Notes: generated by a model from the letters alone, not told the origin. Counted from the stretch's first letter, positions 9,429 through 18,859 are shown. The stretch: DNA of 59,995 nt from Gammaproteobacteria bacterium (GCA_030428185.1 JAUICE010000006.1:1-59995); one strand, 5' to 3'. Numbers and translations: made by a program.

Positions 9429-11414
9429 TTATAAAGCTAAAGCCCGTTTAATTAGATGTTCACTGGTTAGACCTAAAGCTTGATATATTTGTTTGTAAGG
9501 TGCGGACAAACCAAATTGGCTAATACCAAGAACGTCACCTTCTAAACCTACAAAACGAAACCATCCATCAGGGCTTCCCGCCTCAATGGCAATACGCTTT
9601 TTGCAAGCACTTGGTAACACCGACTCTTGATAGGCTTTTGGTTGATTTAAAAATATGTCTACACAAGGCATCGATATCAGGCGGATATTATCATGAGATG
9701 TGGCTAATTGCTCGTAGGCGTTGAGAGCAATTTCTACTTCAGAGCCTGTAGCGATAATAATAAGCTCAGGGATACTGCCTTGCTCTTTCAGTATGTACCC
9801 ACCCTTAGCAATGACTTCTTCAGAAATATGTGTAGACACTGATGGTAAGTTTTGTCTTGAAAGGCAAATACAGCTAGGTCCTTCATATTCAAGAGATTGC
9901 TGCCAACTAACAGCAGTTTCTAGCTCATCAGCAGGTCGCCATACGTGTACATTTGGAATTTGTCTTAGAGAGGCAAGATGTTCTATGGGTTGATGTGTTG
10001 GCCCATCTTCTCCAAGGCCGATACTATCGTGACTTAAGACATAGATAACTTTTTGTTTCATTAGCGCGCTTAAACGAATGGCATTTTTTGCATAGTCACT
10101 AAAGACTAAAAATGTTCCACCAAAAGGAATAAATCCACCATGAAGTCTTAAACCATTCATGATGGCAGCCATACCAAACTCTCTAACACCATAGTGGATA
10201 TAATTGCCGTTAAAGTGTCCTGGTGTGATGGTGGTAGCATCTTTTACTTTTGTATTATTAGAGCCCGATAAATCAGCTGAGCCACCAATTAATTCAGGCA
10301 TTAACGATGTTATATGCTCAAGTACTTTTTGTGAGCTTTTTCGTGTCGCGGAATCTTTAGCATCGGCTTTAATATGAGCAAACAGTTCGGAAAATGTCTG
10401 TGATAAATCTTTAGGTAGTGTTCCATTGATGCGCCTTAAAAACTCATCAGCTTTTTCTGGATAAGTTTTTTTATAATCAGCAAACATTGACTCCCAGGTG
10501 GAGACGAGGTCTCGTCCCTTATCGAGTGCATCGTAGGCTTTGTAAATTTCTTTAGGGATATCGAAAGGCTCAAAGCTCCAGTTAAGATTATTTTTTGTCG
10601 CCTCAATCTCTTTTTTGCCGAATGGGGCTCCATGACTTTTCTCGCTATCTTGTAAATGAGGTGAGCCGTAACCAATGTGTGTTTTACATATAATAAGAGA
10701 TGGTCTTAGTGTGTCTTGCTGAGCATTGAAAATAGCGCTTAAAATTTCGTCGCGACTATGACCATCGATAGGGCCAATGACTTGCCAGTCATAGGATTCA
10801 AAGCGTTTTTTAGTATCTTCATGAAACCAGTTGTCTACTTTGCCATCGATGGAAATCCCATTATCATCATAGAATGTGATGAGTTTTCCTAGGCCTAATG
10901 TTCCAGCTAAAGAGCAGGCTTCATGAGATACACCTTCCATCAAGCAGCCATCACCAACAAAACAGTAAGTGTAGTGATTGATTAGGGGGTATTGAAGTTG
11001 ATTGTATGCTTCACTCAAAGACTTTTCAGCAATAGCCATGCCCACAGCATTGGCAATTCCTTGACCTAAAGGCCCTGTTGTTGTTTCTATACCAATGTGT
11101 CTGTCTAATTCTGGATGCCCCGCCGTTTTACTGTGTAGTTGCCTAAAATTTTTAATATCATCAATGGTTAATTGATATCCTGATAAATGTAATAAAGCAT
11201 ATAGAAGTATGGAGCCGTGACCGTTAGACAATACAAAGCGATCACGATTGATAAAGTTAGGCGTTGAAGGGGCATGGTTAAGGCATTCTCGCCATAACGC
11301 CTCAGCAATATCTGCCATGCCTAAAGGCATACCTGGATGGCCACTTTGAGCAAGCTCTACAGCATCCATACTGAGTGCGCGTATGGCATTGGCTAAGTAT
11401 CGGGGATTTTGCAT
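9429..11414 (-). CDS. tkt: Transketolase
   Basis: Thiamine-diphosphate transketolase of the non-oxidative pentose phosphate pathway. I place the start at 11414 (MQNPRYLANAIRAL), giving 661 residues, the normal length; the frame stays open to a start at 11480, but those extra 22 residues have no family counterpart. SGHPGMPLG is at 24-32, GPLGQG near 114 and the cofactor-binding GDGCLMEG at 154-161. Later GLGEDGPTHQP and the C-terminal domain are complete. A GGAA sequence about 10 nt upstream is a modest ribosome site. It is first in a tkt-gapA pair whose products share glyceraldehyde-3-phosphate. Confidence 0.96.
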   Translation of the reverse strand: MQNPRYLANAIRALSMDAVELAQSGHPGMPLGMADIAEALWRECLNHAPSTPNFINRDRFVLSNGHGSILLYALLHLSGYQLTIDDIKNFRQLHSKTAGHPELDRHIGIETTTGPLGQGIANAVGMAIAEKSLSEAYNQLQYPLINHYTYCFVGDGCLMEGVSHEACSLAGTLGLGKLITFYDDNGISIDGKVDNWFHEDTKKRFESYDWQVIGPIDGHSRDEILSAIFNAQQDTLRPSLIICKTHIGYGSPHLQDSEKSHGAPFGKKEIEATKNNLNWSFEPFDIPKEIYKAYDALDKGRDLVSTWESMFADYKKTYPEKADEFLRRINGTLPKDLSQTFSELFAHIKADAKDSATRKSSQKVLEHITSLMPELIGGSADLSGSNNTKVKDATTITPGHFNGNYIHYGVREFGMAAIMNGLRLHGGFIPFGGTFLVFSDYAKNAIRLSALMKQKVIYVLSHDSIGLGEDGPTHQPIEHLASLRQIPNVHVWRPADELETAVSWQQSLEYEGPSCICLSRQNLPSVSTHISEEVIAKGGYILKEQGSIPELIIIATGSEVEIALNAYEQLATSHDNIRLISMPCVDIFLNQPKAYQESVLPSACKKRIAIEAGSPDGWFRFVGLEGDVLGISQFGLSAPYKQIYQALGLTSEHLIKRALAL

Positions 11415-11606
11415 GACAGTTCCAAACATTGAGCTAACAATTGAGTTCGTTATTGTCCCAAAGCCTACAGGCTTAAGCAAGTTGAATGAATTGCTGCCAG
11501 AAACTGTACTAAACTGTAGCGTTGAATAACCGGAAAGAATTTACATAACTAATTGATTTATATATTTAAAATCATATTTATCTGTGTTTTTACTGTTGGT
11601 TATTAT

Positions 11607-11634
11607 TTGTACATCAAGGCTTTTGTGTTATAAT
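11607..11634 (+). promoter_or_regulatory. Extended -10 promoter upstream of the 448-aa membrane protein gene
   Basis: TTGTAC at 11607-11612 is 16 nt from TATAAT at 11629-11634, and a TG one base before the -10 box makes it an extended -10 promoter. It lies about 125 nt before the chosen start at 11760. The rest of the gap from 11415 to 11759 is AT-rich, with no other gene or clear repeat. Confidence 0.5.
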
Positions 11635-11759
11635 TATGATCAGATGATGCATAAGTCCTTAGTCTGTTATAAAGCTTATATCGTGTTAATACGAGCTTAA
11701 GTTTTATGCTGTATTTTATAGAGTTATGTACCAATGCTCGCATTTTTTTGAGGGAAAGA

Positions 11760-13106
11760 ATGGCAGAATCGCACGATGCTTTTGAGGGCCAGTTACAAAC
11801 TGATAGCACCATACCTAGTAATGGCGCTTCTTTGCGCTATTTAGAAGCGACCTCTTTAGAACTTCGTTATCAAGCAAAAATATCTCTGCTATCTAGACGA
11901 CTAAAAATGTCAACTGAACAAAACAATGTCAACGAGCATAAAGAGTCAGCGCAGAAATTAGCCGCTGAACTTGCTGACTTGGCTGCGGTTTTAGCAGCAC
12001 ATTATAGACATTACGATAATCCACGTAAGTGCAAGTACTATAATGATGAGTATAATGCGCTTATAGTCGCAATTAATTTATCCAACAGCCATTTTCGACC
12101 CAGTGTACCAAAGCAAAAATATGATGTGGACTATAAAAATAAACTCGTCTCAGCGACTGCGATTCGTCAGTTGACGGGCGAGATTAATTGGTACCGATTG
12201 TTTTTTTTAGTAAGATTGCGACGTGCTTTTATCGCTATTGATAAAATTCAGTCTGTTTGTGGACAGTATCACGAATTTGTTAAAGCGTTAGATAAAATGG
12301 GCCCTGCGCTTAATTATATTGGTTGGGTTTTTTATGTACCAAGATTTTTAACCAATTTAGGCTTGGTAACAAAGCATTTAATCAGTGGTGCACCACTCAC
12401 AGATGAATTGTCTAAACGCTGGTATGAGCTGGCAAATGATGGCGTTTGGCTCATGGTTGGTTTAATTAATTGTTTCGCACTTACTGGAAATCCCGCACTG
12501 TTTTTAACAGTCGGTTTATATTTCTTTGATATTCTGACGTCTATTGGAAAGTCTATACAAAAAATAAGACACTATGATAGTACGATAAAATCTCTTCAAA
12601 AACAGGCCGAAGCCCTTGATGTGAATTCGCCTAAACGACAGCAAATCGAGCAAGAAATTAATCAATTAAAGTCAATGAAGGGGCATGAGAAAAAACAGGT
12701 TAAATTAAATGTTGGTGTGGCAATTGGACTTTTTATATGCATGGGCATGACCGCTTTAGCCCTTGCTTTTCCGCCAGCAGGAGTGGGACTGGTTGTTGCT
12801 GCTGGTATTACAACCTTGTTGATATGCTTATTTCAGAAAGTGATGACGAAAAAGCTACAAAAGAAACAAGAAAGTGCGCAAGCGCTCAAATTATCAGAGC
12901 ATGGTATTTTTGCCCAACCGGTTCCAACTAAACAGGTAAATCCACCTGTTCCAGCTCAAGGTGTTGCAACTGAAGCGCTCAAGATTACAACAGAGGATGA
13001 AGATGAGTTGACGATTCGTTCTGATAGCGATATGCGTGATTGTCGAGCAGAAGAGCCTAACCCAATGCCGATTCCTCATACGATTAATCCAGAAACTAAA
13101 GCGTAG
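11760..13106 (+). CDS. Unrecognised membrane protein with coiled coil (448 aa)
   Basis: I do not recognise a family. Start 11760 is chosen because AGGGA sits 5 nt upstream; an in-frame ATG at 11706 lacks a ribosome site. Residues 1-110 are polar and helical. Two membrane segments lie around 230-262, a charged heptad-rich stretch (QKQAEALDV to IEQEINQLK) around 275-310, and two more hydrophobic segments at about 317-360 rich in Gly and Ala, followed by a basic end and a hydrophilic tail with many Pro, Asp and Glu. This membrane pair - coiled coil - membrane pair plan recurs in the 737-aa protein at 21347-23560. It is a monocistronic orphan between housekeeping genes; a secreted effector or inner-membrane scaffold are both possible. 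Confidence 0.7.
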   Translation: MAESHDAFEGQLQTDSTIPSNGASLRYLEATSLELRYQAKISLLSRRLKMSTEQNNVNEHKESAQKLAAELADLAAVLAAHYRHYDNPRKCKYYNDEYNALIVAINLSNSHFRPSVPKQKYDVDYKNKLVSATAIRQLTGEINWYRLFFLVRLRRAFIAIDKIQSVCGQYHEFVKALDKMGPALNYIGWVFYVPRFLTNLGLVTKHLISGAPLTDELSKRWYELANDGVWLMVGLINCFALTGNPALFLTVGLYFFDILTSIGKSIQKIRHYDSTIKSLQKQAEALDVNSPKRQQIEQEINQLKSMKGHEKKQVKLNVGVAIGLFICMGMTALALAFPPAGVGLVVAAGITTLLICLFQKVMTKKLQKKQESAQALKLSEHGIFAQPVPTKQVNPPVPAQGVATEALKITTEDEDELTIRSDSDMRDCRAEEPNPMPIPHTINPETKA

Positions 13107-13133
13107 AAATAGCTTTTTTATGATACGAGCGTT

Positions 13134-13847
13134 ATGATGAGCTCAATTTCATATCAAGAAGTAGATAAGTATAACGTGTCAAACGAAGTCGTGATACAAG
13201 ACATCATATCACTTAGAAATAATATCTATCAAATAACTGCACAACTTAAAGAACACATACACTTTTTACCTGGGCAGTATATTGAATTTATAACGCCTAA
13301 AGGTCCTATACCTATATCTATTGCATCTAAGCCCACGGATGATGGACGGTTAGAATTCCATATCAGAAAAGTTAGCGATAATCTTTTGTGCTCTGAGTTA
13401 TTTAAGATGCTTAAGGTGGGTAATAGTATCGCTATCTCTAATGCTAAAGGAGATTATCATCTAGAGAGAATTCATAAGAGCGATGAAATGATCCTCATCG
13501 CAGCCGGTACGGGTTTTGCGCCAGCGAAAGCGCTTATCGAATCGCTGTTACCATCAAACAAAACAATATCCTTATATTGGCTTGCAACAACTGATGATGA
13601 CTTTTACCTAAAAGAGCAACTCCAATGCTGGCAAAATACGTATCCTCATTTTCATTATCAACTTATTTTGTGGTCTCGTCATAATGACGTAGAGATACTT
13701 TCTAAAGAGTTAGAAAAAGATATGATTAAGCCACATGCACTAATGAAAGTCTTTTTATCTGGACCTTATGAATTGATGCATAAATTAAAGCATGTGATGA
13801 TGGCTTTTGGCTTTGATGAAAATCAGCTATTATCAGATGCGTATTAG
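13134..13847 (+). CDS. fre: NAD(P)H-flavin reductase (Fre/LuxG family)
   Basis: A 237-residue ferredoxin-reductase-fold protein with no iron-sulfur domain, like Fre/LuxG. The flavin-binding PISIAS is at 60-65 (RPFSMAS type, though the usual Arg is Ile here) and the NAD(P)-binding GTGFAPAKALIE at 125-136. Members reduce free FMN, FAD or riboflavin and have been tied to ferric-siderophore and cobalamin reduction. In Escherichia coli fre lies beside the ubiE-ubiJ-ubiB-tat cluster; here it converges on that same cluster, which supports orthology, though ubiD is missing. It starts with tandem ATGs. Confidence 0.85.
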   Translation: MMSSISYQEVDKYNVSNEVVIQDIISLRNNIYQITAQLKEHIHFLPGQYIEFITPKGPIPISIASKPTDDGRLEFHIRKVSDNLLCSELFKMLKVGNSIAISNAKGDYHLERIHKSDEMILIAAGTGFAPAKALIESLLPSNKTISLYWLATTDDDFYLKEQLQCWQNTYPHFHYQLILWSRHNDVEILSKELEKDMIKPHALMKVFLSGPYELMHKLKHVMMAFGFDENQLLSDAY

Positions 13848-13861
13848 GCTTTGGAGCAATT

Positions 13862-14050
13862 ATGCAAACACTTTATCAAGTTTTAGGTATTATTGGCGCA
13901 GTTTTTATCGTTTGGTATTTATTTCGGGTTCTCAAGTCACAACCCCAGGCGTTTTCAAAGGTAAATTTTTCTAAAAGTTTTTACACTATGGGACTTTTAG
14001 CTTTGGGGCTGATTGTTTTTGTTGCTATGTTGGTCATGCTGCTCCGCTAA
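13862..14050 (+). CDS. Small two-helix membrane protein (62 aa)
   Basis: A 62-residue protein made of two membrane helices (about 5-22 and 42-61) joined by a basic loop QPQAFSKVNFSKS. It resembles in layout the small twin-transmembrane proteins of proteobacteria, but I cannot name a family. It starts 12 nt after fre, with GGAG about 7 nt upstream, so it is probably co-transcribed with fre. Its last 18 codons overlap the end of tatB on the opposite strand by 54 nt. Confidence 0.6.
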   Translation: MQTLYQVLGIIGAVFIVWYLFRVLKSQPQAFSKVNFSKSFYTMGLLALGLIVFVAMLVMLLR

Positions 14051-14260
14051 GTAAAGCTTTTCGGCCTCTTGTGCTTTTTTCTTATTGTTCTCTAGCTCTA
14101 TAATTGCGAGCTCTTCTTGAATATAGCGATTGAGTCTAGCGCGCATACGAGCAATGGTACTTAATAGACGCGCAAGATCTTTAGAGAGTTGAGGCAGCTT
14201 ATTTGGACCGAATACAATAATAGCGACAAAGAAAATTAGAGATAACTCCAAAATACTCAC
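13997..14260 (-). CDS. tatB: Sec-independent translocase subunit TatB
   Basis: An 87-residue TatB: a short N-terminal membrane helix (SILELSLIFFVAIIVFGPNKLP) with the conserved FGPNKLP hinge, then an amphipathic helix and a charged, Gln/Asn-rich tail. TatB recognises twin-arginine precursors with TatC in the inner membrane. The GTG start overlaps the tatA stop (GTGA). It is somewhat shorter than many homologues. Its end overlaps the convergent small membrane protein gene. No tatC follows, so TatC must be encoded elsewhere. Confidence 0.85.
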   Translation of the reverse strand: MSILELSLIFFVAIIVFGPNKLPQLSKDLARLLSTIARMRARLNRYIQEELAIIELENNKKKAQEAEKLYLAEQHDQHSNKNNQPQS

Positions 14261-14424
14261 GTTGATTTATCATCTTTATCGTTTTCATCCATGGCACTTC
14301 TAAAACTTTTAATCGCCTGTCCTAAATCATGACCAATGTTTTTCAGTTTACTGGTACCAAATAACGCAATGATTATCAGAAGAATAAGCATCAGTGATAA
14401 AGGACTGATCCCAGAGAGCCCCAT
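14257..14424 (-). CDS. tatA: Sec-independent translocase subunit TatA
   Basis: A 55-residue TatA: membrane helix MGLSGISPLSLMLILLIIIALFG, then the conserved FGTSKLKNIGHDLGQAIKSF amphipathic helix and an acidic tail. It forms the protein-conducting oligomer of the Tat pathway. Start 14424 is set by AAGGAG 6 nt upstream; the open frame extends 20 codons further with no family match. It begins 2 nt after the ubiB stop and overlaps tatB, so the five genes ubiE-ubiJ-ubiB-tatA-tatB form one unit. Confidence 0.9.
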   Translation of the reverse strand: MGLSGISPLSLMLILLIIIALFGTSKLKNIGHDLGQAIKSFRSAMDENDKDDKST

Positions 14425-14426
14425 AG

Positions 14427-16055
14427 TTAACTCCTTATTTTGCTTAAAGCTAATAGCATAACGCCTATAGAGATACTTGAACAAGCTATTGTCTCAAAAG
14501 AAAGCGTATGAAATAGATCACGCATCAACCAATAAATAATAGGAAGCGTGACTAAAGAAGCTGCAAATCCAACAAGATAGGGTTTGCGACTTCTTGATTG
14601 TTCTTGTGTTAATGCTTGTAAAGAGCGGCTAATTGATTTCTGACTCTCTAAAGCATCAATGACTAAATTAGGTAGAGTAGGTAACTGGTTTGCTACATAA
14701 GGCAAATGCTTAGCCATTTGATTGAGAAATCGTTTAGGCCCTAATTCTTTTTTTACCCAGCGCTCTAAAAAAGGTTTAGCAGTTAGCCATAAGTTTAAAT
14801 CTGGATAGAGTTCTCGACCTAATCCCTCAACTGCAAGTAATGTTTTTTGTAGGAGAATAAGCTGAGGTTGCACTTCCATTTTAAAACTTCTTGCTGTTTG
14901 AAATAAGCGAACGACAATTTTACCAAAGGAGACTTCTTTTAAAGGTTTTTCAAAAATAGGCTCTGCTACAGTCCGGATTGCACTTTCAAATGCATCAACA
15001 CGAGTTTCTTTGGGCACCCAACCGGACTCAATATGTAATAAGGCAACTTGGCGATAATCACGATTAAAAAAAGCTAATAAGTTTTGTGCAAGATAACGTT
15101 TATCCGAATCCGTTAGGCTTCCCATTATCCCGAAGTCAACCGCCATATATTGAGGATGCTCTATTTTCTCAGGGTTCACAAATATATTGCCAGGATGCAT
15201 ATCTGCATGGAAAAATCCATGTTCAAAAACTTGAGTAAAGAAAATATTAATGCCAGTTTCTGCAAGACGTTTTAAGTCAATTTTTTTAGCCAGTAACGCG
15301 TCAATCTGAGAAATAGGGATCCCTGATATTTTTTCAGTGACTAAAATATTTTTTGTTGTGACATCCCAAAATACTTCAGGTACATAGAGCTCTGGTGAAT
15401 GATGATAGTTTCTTTTAAGCAGCGAAGCATTTGCAGCTTCACGCATCATGTCTAATTCATCTAAAATAGTTTGCTCAAACTCAGCAACTATTTCTCTGGG
15501 CTTAATCCGATCACTTTCTGCCCAGTGTTTTTCTAGAATCCCAGCAATGGTATACATCACATGTATATCACGAGTAATCGTTTTCTTTATATTGGGCCGA
15601 ACAATTTTTACGACCGCCGGTATATTATTCCCTAAGTGCGCAAGATGTACTTGTGCTATGGAAGCAGAGGCGTATGGTTTTGTGTCAAAGGAAGTGAATA
15701 CTTCAGAGATATTTTTTTGGTACTCTGCGTGTAAGATAGCCAACGCTTCATCAGAAGAAAATGGCTTAACCTTATCTTGTAGTCTTGATAAATGATAGGT
15801 GATGTCTTTTGGAAGTAAGTCCTTTCTAGTCGATAAGGCTTGACCAAATTTGATGAACACTGGGCCAAGTTCTTCAAGAGCTAGGCAGAGTGACTCACCT
15901 GGCGTTAGACTTCGTGGGAACCAGGATTTTGGATTAAGTAGGGTAAAAAAGCGAAAAGTGCGGAAGAAAGGTATTGATACCAACAGTGAGTCGATTCGGT
16001 ACTTCGCAAAAACAAAGCTTATCTTACATAGTCGCTTAAAAAATTTTATATTCAT
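14427..16055 (-). CDS. ubiB: Ubiquinone biosynthesis atypical kinase UbiB
   Basis: A 542-residue ABC1/ADCK/UbiB-family protein, needed for coenzyme Q synthesis at the inner membrane. The family's KxGQ motif is KFGQ at 69-72, FIKFGQALSTRKDLLP being near-canonical. EKISGIPI, HADMHPGN and VDFGIMG (the DFG equivalent) follow in kinase order. The C-terminus carries two membrane helices that anchor it. The ATG overlaps ubiJ by 4 nt and tatA starts 2 nt downstream. Length and domain order match the Escherichia coli protein. Confidence 0.95.
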   Translation of the reverse strand: MNIKFFKRLCKISFVFAKYRIDSLLVSIPFFRTFRFFTLLNPKSWFPRSLTPGESLCLALEELGPVFIKFGQALSTRKDLLPKDITYHLSRLQDKVKPFSSDEALAILHAEYQKNISEVFTSFDTKPYASASIAQVHLAHLGNNIPAVVKIVRPNIKKTITRDIHVMYTIAGILEKHWAESDRIKPREIVAEFEQTILDELDMMREAANASLLKRNYHHSPELYVPEVFWDVTTKNILVTEKISGIPISQIDALLAKKIDLKRLAETGINIFFTQVFEHGFFHADMHPGNIFVNPEKIEHPQYMAVDFGIMGSLTDSDKRYLAQNLLAFFNRDYRQVALLHIESGWVPKETRVDAFESAIRTVAEPIFEKPLKEVSFGKIVVRLFQTARSFKMEVQPQLILLQKTLLAVEGLGRELYPDLNLWLTAKPFLERWVKKELGPKRFLNQMAKHLPYVANQLPTLPNLVIDALESQKSISRSLQALTQEQSRSRKPYLVGFAASLVTLPIIYWLMRDLFHTLSFETIACSSISIGVMLLALSKIRS

Positions 16056-16636
16056 CTGAGTAACTCTTTTATCTTCGCTTCTAGTCTATCTACGCGTAAG
16101 CGCAATAAATCGATATCACCAAAAAAATCGTTTAACTCTTCTCTTGGAGGAAGTATTCGAGTTTCTTCCTGTAAAAATTCAGTTAGATTTTTTTGTGCGT
16201 GAGATACACATTTATTGATGGTGTTTTTTGTATCTTTAGCAAGAGAGGTAAGTTGATAGGCTATGATATCACCAGTAATTTTTGATAGGTGCTCCTCCCA
16301 GTCGATATCTAGTTTGGCAAATAATTCCTGTAACTGCTGTCCACAGCTCACATCACCACTAATACTCATGTCTTTTTTAAAAAGAGAGAAAGATTCTCCA
16401 GGAAGTAAGTTGAGCTTAATAAATGCAAGTGGGTGGCCTTTTAGTGTTGTATCTGGCTGTTCACCATAGGTATCTAAAACTTGTATTGATGTTTTCTCAC
16501 ACAATAAAAAGAAAGTCATAGGAGAGACATCAACCCTGACGACCTTACCTATTAGAGGCGCTAGTTTATCCTCATAGTTGACATCTAATTGAAGATATAG
16601 ATTAATAGCTTTTTCAAGGGGTAGATACTTATTCAT
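16052..16636 (-). CDS. ubiJ: Ubiquinone biosynthesis accessory factor UbiJ (SCP2 domain)
   Basis: A 194-residue protein with an N-terminal SCP2-like lipid-binding fold and a C-terminal helical end (VDRLEAKIKELL). UbiJ binds the polyprenylated quinone precursors and, with UbiK, scaffolds the soluble Ubi complex. Similarity at sequence level is modest, but size, domain type and place between ubiE and ubiB are exactly those of UbiJ. Its stop overlaps ubiB, and it starts 11 nt after the ubiE stop. Confidence 0.88.
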   Translation of the reverse strand: MNKYLPLEKAINLYLQLDVNYEDKLAPLIGKVVRVDVSPMTFFLLCEKTSIQVLDTYGEQPDTTLKGHPLAFIKLNLLPGESFSLFKKDMSISGDVSCGQQLQELFAKLDIDWEEHLSKITGDIIAYQLTSLAKDTKNTINKCVSHAQKNLTEFLQEETRILPPREELNDFFGDIDLLRLRVDRLEAKIKELLR

Positions 16637-16647
16637 AGTAAAAATGT

Positions 16648-17391
16648 CTAATATTTATAAGCTGTGTGTAATGCAACAATACCACCAGTTAGATTTTCAT
16701 AGTGACAGTCCTCAAAACCTGAACGTTCAATCATTGCTTTAAGTGTCTCTTGATCAGGGTGTAGGCGAATAGATTCTGCTAAATATCGATAACTCTCAGC
16801 ATCGTTAGCAATAATTTTACCCATTAGCGGTAGCATATTGAATGAGTAAAAATCATATAATGGCTTTAACCCCGGCATGGTTGGAGTAGAAAACTCTAGA
16901 ATTAAAAGTTTTCCTCCAGGTTTTAATGCTCTATGCATAGACTTAAGTGCTTTTTCTTTATCTGTGACGTTTCGTAGCCCAAATGCAATAGAAATAAAAT
17001 CAAAATAATTATCAGGAAAGGGTAGGATCTCAGCGTTTGCAATCACATAATTGACATTGTCAACGATACCTAAATCGGTGAGGCGATTACGGGCGATACT
17101 TAACATACTGCGGTTAATATCAGTTAAAAATAGCTTCCCGTCATTATTGAGATGCTTATGATATAAAATACCTAAGTCGCCACTGCCCGAGGCAACATCT
17201 AAGATAAAGGCATTAGGGCGAATTTTAGCCATGTGAATAGAGTACTGTTTCCAGAAACGATGAATACCAAAAGACATCAGATCATTCATAATGTCGTATT
17301 GACTGGCTACAGAATCGAATACATTTTTGACTAGACTTTGCTTATCATCAACAGGAACTTGTTGATAGCCAAAGTGTGTGGTTTTTTGCAT
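16648..17391 (-). CDS. ubiE: Ubiquinone/menaquinone C-methyltransferase UbiE
   Basis: A 247-residue SAM-dependent methyltransferase for the C-methylation step of ubiquinone and menaquinone. Characteristic blocks are [20 protein letters not shown] near the N-terminus, [11 protein letters not shown] (SAM loop) and [13 protein letters not shown], the UbiE signature; LILEFSTP follows. It is first in the ubiE-ubiJ-ubiB-tatA-tatB unit. A TATAAT box about 35 nt upstream on the minus strand belongs to a dispersed repeat (17433-17558), so the operon promoter probably lies inside that repeat. Confidence 0.96.
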   Translation of the reverse strand: MQKTTHFGYQQVPVDDKQSLVKNVFDSVASQYDIMNDLMSFGIHRFWKQYSIHMAKIRPNAFILDVASGSGDLGILYHKHLNNDGKLFLTDINRSMLSIARNRLTDLGIVDNVNYVIANAEILPFPDNYFDFISIAFGLRNVTDKEKALKSMHRALKPGGKLLILEFSTPTMPGLKPLYDFYSFNMLPLMGKIIANDAESYRYLAESIRLHPDQETLKAMIERSGFEDCHYENLTGGIVALHTAYKY

Positions 17392-17432
17392 GAAATCTCT
17401 TCTAAAATACAGCTTCTACATCTGTGAGGCGA

Positions 17433-17558
17433 TTATACCCTTTATCTTTATAAATGCATATTGTTAAGCTGCACTCTTCATTCCTGTTGTGAAAAACACT
17501 AAAGATTGAGGGTCTGGCAATGCACAAAAACGTGCATTACAACAGAGTAGAGGTATAC
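17433..17558. repeat. Candidate MITE-like element, both ends present
   Basis: The 126-bp stretch begins TTATACCC and ends GGTATAC; inside each end the arms share an ATGCA(T/C) block at the same distance (ATAAATGCATATTGTT on the left; GTAATGCACGTTTTT in the inverted right arm). It is the clearest full-length copy of a family seen at least eight times in this window. The left end gives a minus-strand TATAAT upstream of ubiE. Confidence 0.5.
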
Positions 17559-17594
17559 CTTTAGTGCCACCTGCTTTTAATAGAAATCCCTCCT

Positions 17595-17816
17595 TTATTT
17601 ACTTACCTGTTTGGAAGATTCAAAGTGTTTTTCAGTAGCTAATGCATTCCAGATTGCTTTTAACACGGCTTTGGATGGATAAGCTTTCGCTGTACCTTGT
17701 CCACAAGATTTGCAGTGAACAAAAAAGTAAGATTGTGGCTGATATAGACTTTTATGTGTAACCTGAACAACTTCTACTTGAGACAGACATTTAGGACAGG
17801 GCTTTAGTATATCCAT
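17595..17816 (-). CDS. Small zinc-ribbon protein, Lar-like (73 aa)
   Basis: A 73-residue protein with a four-cysteine zinc ribbon: CPKC near the N-terminus and CKSCG about 25 residues later, followed by a helix ending in AIWNAL. LKPCPxC...C..C...A...WN is the pattern of the restriction alleviation protein Lar and related phage or chromosomal small proteins. No restriction system is near, so a Lar function is only a suggestion; a generic zinc-ribbon regulator is equally possible. A GGAG-type ribosome site precedes the ATG. Confidence 0.6.
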   Translation of the reverse strand: MDILKPCPKCLSQVEVVQVTHKSLYQPQSYFFVHCKSCGQGTAKAYPSKAVLKAIWNALATEKHFESSKQVSK

Positions 17817-18004
17817 TCACAAACTCCTTGGTTGATATCTCGCATATGGGTCAAATTTTGCCAGTCAAGATTTTCGGGGGGTAAGGAAAACTATAGCAGC
17901 TCATGATGGAAAGTGGATAAAGTGATACAAAAAGCTTTACCCTTATCTCAATAGGTTTGTCTATAGCATTTTTTATATGAATGATCGTGACAATTTTTTA
18001 TACG

Positions 18005-18652
18005 TTATATGTAATAACTGGTTTTTGTCATCATTTTTGCAACTAAATGCATGAGATATTTTACAGGTTCGGGTAGGTCTGCTCCACCTGCAATCTTTGC
18101 ATGGTGAGCATGAGAAAGTTCATCTTCTTTCATTTGCTCAATGATGGCTCTTGTTTTTTTATCACTTGAATTAATTTTTGTTAAGTGGCTGTCTAAATGT
18201 TTTGCAACTTGATGCTCAGTTTCAACCACAAACCCAAGACTCCATTTATCACCGAGTGCGCCTGCAAGTGCACCAATCATATAAGACAACCCATACCAAA
18301 TGGGATTTAGGATGCTGGTAGTATCTTCAAGTTCTTCTAACCGTTTTTCACACCAGGCAAGATGGTCAACTTCTTCGAGAGCAGATTGCTGCATTTGTTG
18401 GCGAATATTTTCTAACCTAGCCGTTTGGGCTTGCCCTTGATAGAGTGCTTGGGCACAAACCTCACCACTATGATTTACACGCATTAAGCCTGCTGTATGT
18501 TTTTTTTCATGACGAGATAGCTCGGGGCATGCTTCATGTTCGCCTGGATTTTCCCTATCGGAAACACGATTTTGGGGAGGGAAGCAGGTTTTTAGTGCTT
18601 CATCAATCTGGGAAATGACTTGATCTGTCAAGCTTGTATGAGTTTTAAACAT
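18005..18652 (-). CDS. coq7: Coq7-type 3-demethoxyubiquinol hydroxylase
   Basis: A 215-residue di-iron monooxygenase of the Coq7 family, which hydroxylates the quinone ring late in ubiquinone synthesis, in place of the flavoprotein UbiF. Ligands are visible as GEVCAQALYQ, EEVDH, then EDELSH in the second repeat with ETEH between, i.e. the E...ExxH pairs of the ferritin-like fold. The region WYGLSYMIGALAGALGDK is the membrane-binding segment. It lies just outside the ubiE-ubiJ-ubiB cluster. Coq7 is typical of Legionella, Coxiella and several other gammaproteobacteria. Confidence 0.93.
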   Translation of the reverse strand: MFKTHTSLTDQVISQIDEALKTCFPPQNRVSDRENPGEHEACPELSRHEKKHTAGLMRVNHSGEVCAQALYQGQAQTARLENIRQQMQQSALEEVDHLAWCEKRLEELEDTTSILNPIWYGLSYMIGALAGALGDKWSLGFVVETEHQVAKHLDSHLTKINSSDKKTRAIIEQMKEDELSHAHHAKIAGGADLPEPVKYLMHLVAKMMTKTSYYI

Positions 18653-18792
18653 GACGATTTTTTGCGCGATTATTACTTGGAGAACTTTAACATGTATCAG
18701 GAATTTATCAAGGTTTACTGGTTCAAGGTTTACCCTGGCTTCATGGCGTGTAGGATAACAAAATATCTAAGACTGAATTTTTAATACAACAC

Positions 18793-18828
18793 TCAAAACA
18801 TACATTACGAAAAGATAAGGGTATAATG
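18793..18828 (+). repeat. Dispersed repeat copy with embedded -10 box
   Basis: The sequence ACATTACGAAAAGATA (18800-18815), followed by AGGGTATAATG, differs at only four of 27 positions from a copy at 49349-49375. TATAAT lies 32 nt before the ATG of the secreted-protein gene at 18860, so this repeat end probably supplies its promoter. Confidence 0.55.
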
Positions 18829-18859
18829 TCAATCTATTCAAATATCCCATTTTTTTACT

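Noticed and set aside
15448-15795. 115-codon open frame antisense to ubiB
   Set aside because: Lies entirely over the conserved ubiB coding sequence with no independent support.
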